Origin: Spyradenecus sp045634445
GTDB taxonomy: Bacteria > Verrucomicrobiota > Kiritimatiellia > RFP12 > DVOR01
NCBI GenBank assembly: GCA_045634445.1
Contig: JAZRAG010000105.1
Location: 1 to 13,650, forward strand
Direction: 5' to 3'
Length of the DNA stretch: 13,650 bases
The notes below the pieces were generated by a model. That model made no database searches and had not been told where the DNA came from. It was given only the letters and a program-made list of their open reading frames with translations. The position numbers were made by a program, and so were the translations under genes. Positions 1-5,230 of this stretch are shown here, piece after piece (the stretch's first letter is position 1; each line of letters begins with the position of its first letter).

Positions 1-177
1 CTCCCCACCCTCCTCCAACGCGCACGCGAAAGCTCCCGCGTTGGCGACTTAGGACGCCCCGAACCCTGGGCTGGCATGTTTGGACTCCGCCGCTTCCTCG
101 GCGTCTTCTTCTCCGAACACCTCGACCTCCTTCCAGGCCCACGACGCACCATGCTTGATATCCTCATCGGCGGCTAA
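1..177 (+). CDS. C-terminal end of an unrecognised protein (5' truncated)
   Basis: Frame 1 is open from the window edge for 58 codons and ends at TAA 175-177. Third codon positions are strongly biased to C, as expected of real coding sequence in this genome. The visible residues include an Arg/Gly-rich stretch (WAGMFGLRRFLGVFFSEH) and end in MLDILIGG. No signal peptide, membrane segment or catalytic motif can be seen, and I do not recognise the family from this fragment. It is the only protein gene on the plus strand and lies about 125 nt upstream of the tRNA-Ser gene. The gap has its own promoter, so the two are probably separate transcription units. No terminator hairpin is apparent after the stop. 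Confidence 0.6.
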   Translation, partial: LPTLLQRARESSRVGDLGRPEPWAGMFGLRRFLGVFFSEHLDLLPGPRRTMLDILIGG

Positions 178-257
178 CCCTCACCCCCAAAAAACACCCC
201 TCTACCACACGCAAAACGCCCCCATAAAAGAAAAATAACCCCAAATGAAAAAAACAC

Positions 258-286
258 TTGTCATCACGCCCTAAATATGGCATAAT
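258..286 (+). promoter_or_regulatory. Sigma-70-type promoter of the tRNA-Ser gene
   Basis: TTGTCA (258-263) and CATAAT (281-286) are separated by exactly 17 nt. They lie just upstream of the tRNA, so transcription would start near 293 and leave a leader of about 11 nt. Each box is one base away from consensus. The surroundings are AT-rich. Confidence 0.7.
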
Positions 287-303
287 ATGCGTCACATTTT
301 TCA

Positions 304-394
304 GGAGAGGTGGCCGAGTGGTCGAAGGCGCAAGACTGGAAATCTTGTGTACTCCTTGTGGGTACCGAGGGTTCAAATCCCTCCCTCTCCGCCA
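304..394 (+). tRNA. tRNA-Ser (anticodon GGA)
   Basis: A class II tRNA of 91 nt with an encoded CCA end. The acceptor stem is GGAGAGG (304-310) with CCTCTCC (384-390), followed by discriminator G391 and CCA 392-394. The anticodon stem is CAAGA/TCTTG (331-335/343-347), and the loop carries GGA at 338-340, which reads UCC and UCU. A long variable arm (349-365) pairs GTACTC with GGGTAC around a short loop, which is typical of tRNA-Ser. The T arm is GAGGG-TTCAAAT-CCCTC (367-383). A promoter lies just upstream and an intrinsic terminator just downstream, so it is a single-gene transcription unit. Confidence 0.97.
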
Positions 395-412
395 GTTACA
401 ACAACACGCAGT

Positions 413-440
413 CCTTGAAGGTTTCCTTCAGGGCTTTTTT
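413..440 (+). terminator. Intrinsic terminator of the tRNA-Ser gene
   Basis: A 9-bp stem CCTTGAAGG (413-421) / CCTTCAGGG (425-433), with one G-T pair and a TTT loop. One C then precedes six Ts (435-440), with more Ts to 446. It starts 18 nt after the tRNA CCA. Confidence 0.88.
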
Positions 441-460
441 GTTTTTACCCCCCTCAATTT

Positions 461-545
461 AAACCACCAAAATGTGCCCAAGCATGAAACGCTAGGGGAA
501 AAGAAACCACCAAAATGCGCCCGAGCGCGAAGTGCTGGGAAAAAC
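461..545 (+). repeat. Tandem pair of a ~42-nt intergenic repeat
   Basis: Two degenerate tandem units start at 461 and 504, both opening AAACCACCAAAATG and continuing YGCCCRAGC, then a purine-rich GGGAAAA end. Roughly three quarters of positions agree. The second unit has an inverted relative at 3088-3116, on the other side of the LRR gene. No reading frame is shared between the copies, which suggests a dispersed noncoding repeat. Confidence 0.6.
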
Positions 546-549
546 ACAC

Positions 550-579
550 AAAAAATGCGGGGGCGCGTAGCCCCCACAT
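550..579 (-). terminator. Intrinsic terminator downstream of the LRR gene
   Basis: Read on the minus strand, a 6-bp perfect stem GGGGGC/GCCCCC (570-575 / 559-564) has a 5-nt loop. It is extended by ATG/CAT pairs across one mismatch, and six Us follow directly (A-run 550-555 on the plus strand). It lies about 50 nt after the LRR stop codon. Confidence 0.72.
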
Positions 580-630
580 CTCTTTTTCCCAACATTTGGG
601 TGGTTAATTTTAGCGGCTATGTCGGTCCGC

Positions 631-2493
631 TTATTTTTCGGGGACGACGAACTTGTAGAAACTCGCCTTTTCACCTGCGGGAACAGAGACTGAGATCGCC
701 CCATCGTCGGAGATTTCTGCCGCATCCACCTCCACCTGCTCCCATTCACCATCAAGCGACTCTGCACGCTTCAACGAAACGCCCACTTTCGCCACACCAT
801 TCTCAACCGCGATTACAGGCGCCTCCATTGCCATCACCTGCAACTGCTCCGAAGTGATGATCTCACCAGCGTCTAAGAGCGCCTGTTTAGCTTCATCCTT
901 TGAGATGAGGTCGTTAGCAGTAATATACTTTTCAAGTACTGTTGCATCAGCAAAGTACGCGATTACCTCCACGGGCTCATTAGGCATCGTAAAGGTGTAC
1001 GTTGCAGACTTCACCGACGGCACACTCCACCCGCAGAAAACAGAACCTTCGCCTGGTACTGCTGTCAAAGTGACTTCTGCACCCGCTTCATATTTTCCTG
1101 TGCCAGCAACCTGTCCATCCCCAACCACCGTCGCACGCACCGCAAACGTTGGAATCTGCTCCTCCTCCATTGTGAGGCCATTCCATTTCCCATTGACAAT
1201 CACCGCCTCCCACGCAGCTGCATACATTGGGAGATAGTACCCTTTACATCCCGATGCAACACGATCAAACACCTCACTTCCTACCTTGGGTGGCACACCT
1301 TCAAACATCACCGACGTTAAACCGCTACAACCATAAAACGCCCTCTCGCCAATGGAGGTCACGCTCGAGGGAATCGTAACAGACTTTAAACCGCGACAAC
1401 CTTCAAACGCCCCATTGCCAATGGAGGTCACGCTGGAGGGAATCGTCACGGACGTTAAACTGCTACAATACTTAAACGCATGTTCGCCAATGGTCTTCAC
1501 GCTAGAGGGAATCGTAACAGACTTTAAACCGAGACAACCTTCAAACGCCCCATTGCCAATGGAGGTCACGCTGGAGGGAATCGTTACAGACGTTAAACCG
1601 CTACAATCCCCAAACGCATACTCGCCAATGGTGGTCACGCCTTCGGGAATCGTCACTGACGTTAACCCGCTACACCAAGAAAACGCCCAATCGCCAACGG
1701 AGGTCACACTTGAGGGAATCGTCACCGACGTTAAACCGCTACAATCATAAAACGCATCATCGCCAATGGATTTTACGCCTTCAGGAATCGTGACGGACGT
1801 TAAACCATAACAACCAGAAAACGCAGCATCGCCAATCTCGGTCACGCTAGAGGGAATCGTGTAGTTTGAAGTGGCTCCAGGTCCACGAATCAACTCTGTC
1901 ATCGCCTTGTTAAATAACGCCCCATCTAAAGAAGCATAGATAGGATTGGCCGAATCTACCGTAATCTTTAAATTTGAGCAACCATAAAACGCATAACTAC
2001 CAATAGAGGTCACACTAGAGGGAATCGTTACAGAGGTCAAACCACCTGGACATGCGATAAGCGTTTTACCATCTCTACTATAAAGTAACTTATTCATCAC
2101 TGTGTAATGTTGATTTGCTGAATCTACAACAAACGAAGTCAAACTAGAGCAATACGAAAACGCATCATCGCCAATAGAGGTCACGCTCAAGGGAATCGTG
2201 ACAGACGTTAAACCGCTACAACCAAAAAACGCCCCCTCGCCAATGGTCTTCACACCTTCTGAAATCGTGACGGAGGTTAAACTGCTACAACCCCAAAACG
2301 CAAAATCGCCAATAGAGGTCACGCGGTAACCGCTAAGGGTCTTGGGGATTGCTAATGCACCAGAAGCGGAAGTATCACAGCCCGTGATGGTGACTTCGCC
2401 ATTTGAAATTGAGTAAGACAAATCACTCACTGAAGCTGCTGTAAGCATCCAAGAGCAAAGAACGATTAAAAGTAAGGTAAAAACCTTTTTCAT
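631..2493 (-). CDS. Secreted BspA-type leucine-rich-repeat protein with InlB-like repeat domain
   Basis: A 620-residue protein, probably exported and acting at or outside the cell surface. MKKVFTLLLI followed by a hydrophobic core and TAA-S near residue 20 is a good signal peptide; no convincing lipobox is seen. Residues about 55-390 are LRR_5/BspA-type repeats of 23 residues (consensus GLTSVTIPSSVTSIGxxAFxxCS), with two longer irregular units at 117-150 and 174-209. Residues about 450-515 resemble the divergent InlB B-repeat module (GxGxVxGxGxYxxGxxVTLTA, later F-GW). Residues 516-620 form an unrecognised tail ending SFYKFVVPEK. BspA-type proteins are often adhesins or host- or substrate-binding, but the ligand cannot be inferred. 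The start at 2493 is preferred over an in-frame ATG at 2532 because it gives the signal peptide and has an SD. It stands alone and has its own terminator. Confidence 0.9.
   Translation of the reverse strand: MKKVFTLLLIVLCSWMLTAASVSDLSYSISNGEVTITGCDTSASGALAIPKTLSGYRVTSIGDFAFWGCSSLTSVTISEGVKTIGEGAFFGCSGLTSVTIPLSVTSIGDDAFSYCSSLTSFVVDSANQHYTVMNKLLYSRDGKTLIACPGGLTSVTIPSSVTSIGSYAFYGCSNLKITVDSANPIYASLDGALFNKAMTELIRGPGATSNYTIPSSVTEIGDAAFSGCYGLTSVTIPEGVKSIGDDAFYDCSGLTSVTIPSSVTSVGDWAFSWCSGLTSVTIPEGVTTIGEYAFGDCSGLTSVTIPSSVTSIGNGAFEGCLGLKSVTIPSSVKTIGEHAFKYCSSLTSVTIPSSVTSIGNGAFEGCRGLKSVTIPSSVTSIGERAFYGCSGLTSVMFEGVPPKVGSEVFDRVASGCKGYYLPMYAAAWEAVIVNGKWNGLTMEEEQIPTFAVRATVVGDGQVAGTGKYEAGAEVTLTAVPGEGSVFCGWSVPSVKSATYTFTMPNEPVEVIAYFADATVLEKYITANDLISKDEAKQALLDAGEIITSEQLQVMAMEAPVIAVENGVAKVGVSLKRAESLDGEWEQVEVDAAEISDDGAISVSVPAGEKASFYKFVVPEK
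1324..1806 (-). repeat. Seven uninterrupted 69-bp LRR coding repeats
   Basis: Residues 230-390 of the LRR protein are seven 23-residue units in perfect register, so the DNA is a 7 x 69 bp tandem array. A higher-order unit of 138 bp is visible: 1361-1466 and 1499-1604 are nearly identical with an offset of exactly two repeats. This points to recent duplication of a two-repeat block. Less regular units continue upstream in the gene to about 2283. Confidence 0.85.
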
Positions 2494-2501
2494 TGCGAAA
2501 A

Positions 2502-2507
2502 TCCTTT
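2502..2507 (-). promoter_or_regulatory. Shine-Dalgarno of the LRR gene
   Basis: AAAGGA on the minus strand is placed 8 nt before the ATG at 2493. It decides the start in favour of MKKVFTLL rather than the upstream in-frame ATG at 2532. Confidence 0.7.
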
Positions 2508-2538
2508 GATACTGACAAAACCAAAATGTCACATTGTT

Positions 2539-2547
2539 AGTTTATCA
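2539..2547 (-). promoter_or_regulatory. Possible extended -10 promoter of the LRR gene
   Basis: On the minus strand TGA-TAAACT (2547-2539) has the TGn plus -10 layout and lies in the AT-rich stretch 46-54 nt before the start codon. No good -35 box is present; the hexamer 17 nt upstream is TGATTT. The same extended -10 style is seen for glyQS. Tentative. Confidence 0.35.
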
Positions 2548-2584
2548 AATCTCAATAGTAAAATCACCCACTTATCTCTCCCCA

Positions 2585-2799
2585 CGGCCTACGGCCGGTT
2601 GACAGTGGCCAGTGCGCGCTCTGCGAGCGCAGGACAGCGAGTGTTTTTAACACTAAGGACACTAGGATGCGAAGCGCCTGCGGCGCAGTTCACAGTTCGG
2701 TCGCTCCGCTCCCTTGCAGTTGAGAGTTGAGAGTGATTGTCGTACTTCGCCCACGAAAAGCCAACGCATCTGCGAAGCATATGGGCGCCTGCGGCGCAG
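2585..2799. repeat. Cluster of short palindromes with 3-nt loops
   Basis: Four perfect stem-loops share the same build. They are CGGCC-TAC-GGCCG (2585-2597), GCGCTC-TGC-GAGCGC (2616-2630), and GCGCC-TGC-GGCGC twice (2674-2686 and 2785-2797). The last two belong to an exact 15-bp direct repeat (2674-2688, 2785-2799). Both copies follow a TGCGAAGC word, with a six-base insertion in the second. Confidence 0.6.
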
Positions 2800-2836
2800 G
2801 ACGACGAGTGGATTTAAACGCAAGAACGCAAATCTT

Positions 2837-2906
2837 GTTCCGTCGCCCAACTCGGCGCAAGAAGCGTTATGCTTCGCATTCCGCTTCCCGAGTATGACGA
2901 CGGAAC
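2837..2906. repeat. 70-bp nested hairpin (cruciform-capable)
   Basis: Three stacked stems share one centre: GTTCCGTCG/CGACGGAAC (2837-2845/2898-2906), ACTCGG/CCGAGT (2850-2855/2888-2893), and GAAGC/GCTTC (2861-2865/2871-2875). Small internal loops separate them. TGCGAAGCAT at 2771-2780 is also an exact complement of 2869-2878, so alternative foldings exist. Confidence 0.65.
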
Positions 2907-3087
2907 GCTTACGTAAATTATTGGAGTTCTTTCCCAAATGTTATGGTTTGTCAGCGCACGCTGTCGAGAAATGGAAATGTGCCCATTTCGAGCAGCGGGT
3001 AAGACCTGTGCGACTCGTGGAGGTTAGCGAAGGCTTTAGCGCTCCGCGTAGCCTCCTCGGGAGGAAGACTGCGTAGCAGGATTTCTC

Positions 3088-3116
3088 TTTCCCAGCGCTA
3101 GCGCGCTCGGGCGCAT
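3088..3116 (-). repeat. Inverted copy of the intergenic repeat seen at 515-543
   Basis: The reverse complement of 3102-3116 is ATGCGCCCGAGCGCG, identical to 515-529. That of 3088-3096 is GCTGGGAAA, identical to 534-542. Only a 4-5 nt segment between them differs. The two copies face each other across the LRR gene. Confidence 0.65.
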
Positions 3117-3247
3117 ATCCTCGCCGAGGGGCAAGCGGAGTAAGACTTGCGTTCTTGCGTAAAATCGTATCCTATTCACGCTGTCCTGCGGAGCACTTTT
3201 CTGTGTGTTTTGTGTGTTTTGTGGTTAATTTTCTGTGGGGTTTCAAT

Positions 3248-3276
3248 AAAAAAAGCACCGGGGGCCGGTGCTTTTT
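3248..3276 (-). terminator. Intrinsic terminator of glyQS
   Basis: A 7-bp GC-rich stem GCACCGG/CCGGTGC (3255-3261/3265-3271) with a 3-nt loop, flanked by seven As on the left and five Ts on the right. On the minus strand the stem is followed by seven Us, about 22 nt after the glyQS stop. The flanking tracts would let it work in both directions. Confidence 0.92.
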
Positions 3277-3297
3277 GTGGTTTCCTATAGGGGGTGA

Positions 3298-5061
3298 TTA
3301 ACCGAGGATAAGGTCATCTAAGCGACGAATGAGGTCGTCAACAGAGATGCGTTCTTGTTCCATGGTGTCGCGGTCACGAAGGGTGACGGTGCCGTCCTTT
3401 TCAAGGGTGTCGAAGTCGACGGTGACGCAGAAGGGCGTGCCGATTTCGTCTTGACGGCGGTAACGACGGCCGATGGCGCCGCTTTCGTCCCAGAAGCAGT
3501 TATAACGACGCTGGAGCTTCTTGAAGATGCTGCGTGCGAGGTTGTAGAGTTCGGGCTTGTTCTTGACCAAGGGGAAGACGCCAACCTTAATGGGCGCGAT
3601 TGCGGGGGCAAGGTGGAGGACGGTGCGGATGTCTTCCTTACCCTTTTCATCGATGAGTTTTTGTTCTTCGTAAGCATTGCAGAGCATGGCGAGGGCCATA
3701 CGATCAACGCCTGCGGAGGGTTCAATCACGTGCGGGATGTAGCGACCTTCAAAGAGGCGATCAATGAAGATATTGGCGGCTTCTGCGGTCTTGCCACGGC
3801 CTTCCCATTCGGCGACGACCTTGGCGCGGAAGGCGGCCTTTTCTTCGTCGGAGAGTTTCTTAACGGCGAGCTTGAGGGGTTCGTCGAAGACTTCCATGGA
3901 CTTGCCGGAGTGTTCCTGGTGACGGGAGAGGTCGAAGTCGGAACGTGCTGCGATGCCTTCGAGTTCTTGGACGCCGAAGGGGAAGCGGTATTCGATATCC
4001 ACGCAGGCGCGGGCATAGTGTGCCAATTCATCGGGCTTCTGCCAGTATTCCACGAAGGAGTCTTCAGGAAGGCCGTTCTTGACGAGCCAAATCTTGCGTT
4101 GTTCAACCCAGTATTTGTGCCAGCATTCCCAACCCCAGTCGGCCTGCGGTTCGGAGAGGTCGGTGGTTTCGGTCAAGGGGGCTACGTGGCCGTAGAGCAA
4201 TTCAATCGCTTCATCGGGCTTGATGAAGAATTCGACTTCCATCTGTTCGAATTCGCGCGAACGGAAGATGTAGTTGCGCGGGGTGACTTCGTTGCGGAAG
4301 CTCTTACCGACCTGGCCAATGCCGAAGGGTGGCATCTGACGGGAGGAGACCATGACGTTTGAGAAGTCTGCGAAGATGGCCTGTGCGGTTTCAGGACGGA
4401 GGTAAGCCACATTGGAGGGGTCTTCCACGGGGCCAACGATGGTCTTGAACATCAAGTTGAAGGGGCGGGGCTCGGTCATCACGCCACCGCAATTGGGACA
4501 CGGGAGGACGTTGGTTTCGCCTTCGGGGGTGGCGAGCAGGATGAAGAGTTCCTTCACGTCGGTGATGGTCTTGAGTGTTTCGAAGATCTTTTCGAGGTAT
4601 TCAGGGTGCTGAACGGTGTAGAGACCGGGAGCCACTGCCTTACCCTTCCCCTTGCACCATGTGGCAATCTTGCCAGCTTCGCCCAACATGCTTTCGAGGG
4701 CTTCGCGCAAGGAGCTTTCTTCGAAGAGGTCCCAAATCTGGTCTGCACGCATGAGCTTACGGCAATTTCCCTTACACATGCTCATGGGGTCAGAGAAGGT
4801 ATCCAAGTGGCCAGAAGCCTTCCAAATCGCGGGGTGCATGATGATGGAGGCGTCTAAGCCTTCGACATCTTCACGATCACGCACGGTGAAACGCCACCAG
4901 CTATCCTTGATATTGCGCTTCATTTCGCAACCCAAAGGACCGTAGTCCCAGAAGCCTGCGAAACCTCCGTAGATTTCAGAACTTTGGAAGATAAAACCAC
5001 GACGCTTGCACAACGAAACGAGCGCGTCAAGAGAACTCTTAGGGGCTTCTTTCTTTTCCAT
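3298..5061 (-). CDS. glyQS: Glycyl-tRNA synthetase, single-chain alpha2 type
   Basis: A cytoplasmic class II synthetase that charges tRNA-Gly using ATP and releases PPi. At 587 residues it is full length for the homodimeric type, unlike the alpha2beta2 GlyQ/GlyS enzyme. Motifs visible include the N-terminal FWDYGPLG (37-44) and motif 2 around FRNEVTPRNYIFRSREFEQM (255-274). Motif 3 lies in EPSAGVDRMALAM (447-459). A C-terminal anticodon-binding domain runs from about 485 (APIKVGVFPL) to the end. Cys96, Cys100, Cys188 and Cys191 (CKGNC, CPNC) probably bind zinc. The start at 5061 is favoured over an in-frame ATG at 5160. MEKKEAPKSSLDALVSLCKR matches the family N terminus, a purine-rich SD precedes it, and the promoter lies between the two ATGs. 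The gene is transcribed alone. Confidence 0.96.
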   Translation of the reverse strand: MEKKEAPKSSLDALVSLCKRRGFIFQSSEIYGGFAGFWDYGPLGCEMKRNIKDSWWRFTVRDREDVEGLDASIIMHPAIWKASGHLDTFSDPMSMCKGNCRKLMRADQIWDLFEESSLREALESMLGEAGKIATWCKGKGKAVAPGLYTVQHPEYLEKIFETLKTITDVKELFILLATPEGETNVLPCPNCGGVMTEPRPFNLMFKTIVGPVEDPSNVAYLRPETAQAIFADFSNVMVSSRQMPPFGIGQVGKSFRNEVTPRNYIFRSREFEQMEVEFFIKPDEAIELLYGHVAPLTETTDLSEPQADWGWECWHKYWVEQRKIWLVKNGLPEDSFVEYWQKPDELAHYARACVDIEYRFPFGVQELEGIAARSDFDLSRHQEHSGKSMEVFDEPLKLAVKKLSDEEKAAFRAKVVAEWEGRGKTAEAANIFIDRLFEGRYIPHVIEPSAGVDRMALAMLCNAYEEQKLIDEKGKEDIRTVLHLAPAIAPIKVGVFPLVKNKPELYNLARSIFKKLQRRYNCFWDESGAIGRRYRRQDEIGTPFCVTVDFDTLEKDGTVTLRDRDTMEQERISVDDLIRRLDDLILG

Positions 5062-5065
5062 AAAA

Positions 5066-5074
5066 CCTTTTCCT
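5066..5074 (-). promoter_or_regulatory. Shine-Dalgarno of glyQS
   Basis: AGGAAAAGG on the minus strand ends 4 nt before the ATG at 5061. Its first AGGA is at a more usual 9-nt spacing. It supports the downstream start of glyQS. Confidence 0.65.
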
Positions 5075-5110
5075 AACCAATTCAATAGCAGAAAATCAAA
5101 AACATCGGTT

Positions 5111-5119
5111 AGTATACCA
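5111..5119 (-). promoter_or_regulatory. Extended -10 promoter of glyQS
   Basis: TGG-TATACT on the minus strand (5119-5111) is a near-consensus extended -10 about 50 nt upstream of the glyQS ATG. The hexamer 17 nt further up (AACACT) is a poor -35, which is usual when the TGn element is present. The implied leader of about 43 nt is too short for a T-box. Confidence 0.6.
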
Positions 5120-5178
5120 CATTTTTGAGGTGCAGTGTTTAATGTTGTCGAAAGCTTCAAGCAACACGCGCGCGAGCG

Positions 5179-5200
5179 CGGCTCTTATTTAGGAGAGCCG
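5179..5200 (-). other. Hairpin downstream of priA, possible transcription end
   Basis: CGGCTCT/AGAGCCG (5179-5185/5194-5200) forms a 7-bp stem with an 8-nt loop about 30 nt after the priA stop. No U-run follows on either strand; GC-rich CGCG repeats adjoin instead. It may be a weak terminator or an mRNA 3'-end stabiliser for the long operon. Confidence 0.4.
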
Positions 5201-5230
5201 TTGAGATTGAAGCGGAAGTGGGGCATCGCA

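Larger units (their letters stand above)
2628..3190. repeat. Nested long-range inverted repeats
   Basis: The outer arms are CGCAGGACAGCG at 2628-2639 and its exact reverse complement at 3179-3190. The inner arms are 2818-2836 and 3142-3160: 19 bp with one mismatch, 14 of them contiguous and exact. The pairs are nested in the correct order, so the strand could fold back over about 560 nt, like a miniature foldback element. No transposase or clear target-site duplication is visible. Confidence 0.55.
2548..3247. other. Gene-free, hairpin-rich intergenic tract
   Basis: About 0.7 kb between glyQS and the LRR gene with no supported gene. Short open frames cross it on both strands, but they have no SD, no family resemblance and no consistent codon pattern. 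The tract is packed with short palindromes, nested inverted repeats and imperfect direct repeats. One direct pair is 2628-2651 and 2795-2819, sharing CGCAGGAC, then CGAGTG, then TTTAA. The right end carries two GTGTGTTTT units (3203-3220), followed by GTGGTTAATTTT (3221-3232), a 12-mer also present at 600-611 beside the LRR stop codon. It may be a graveyard of dispersed repeats or a small non-autonomous element. Confidence 0.6.

Noticed and set aside
304..460. tRNA-Ser as an integration (att) site
   Set aside because: No copy of the tRNA 3' end is seen elsewhere in the window, and no integrase gene is present.
258..857. 199-codon plus-strand open frame
   Set aside because: It runs through the tRNA-Ser gene, its terminator and the antisense of the LRR gene. 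It has low-complexity Pro/Arg/His sequence and no SD.
1352..1750. Regularly repeated plus-strand frame and possible CRISPR-like direct repeats
   Set aside because: The 69-bp period is the LRR coding unit read on the wrong strand. There are no constant short repeats with unique spacers.
2714..3076. 120-codon plus-strand open frame in the spacer
   Set aside because: It spans the nested hairpins and direct repeats, has no SD or recognisable family, and its residues follow the repeat structure.
3355..4362. 335-codon plus-strand open frame opposite glyQS
   Set aside because: It is entirely antisense to a clearly conserved synthetase. The mirrored codon bias of the real gene explains the lack of stops.
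5062..5104. T-box or other riboswitch in the glyQS leader
   Set aside because: The inferred leader is only about 43 nt and lacks a specifier stem, a T-box sequence and a leader terminator.
5062..5160. Upstream in-frame ATG (5160) as the glyQS start
   Set aside because: It would add 33 residues not expected for the family, and the promoter at 5111-5119 lies inside that extension.
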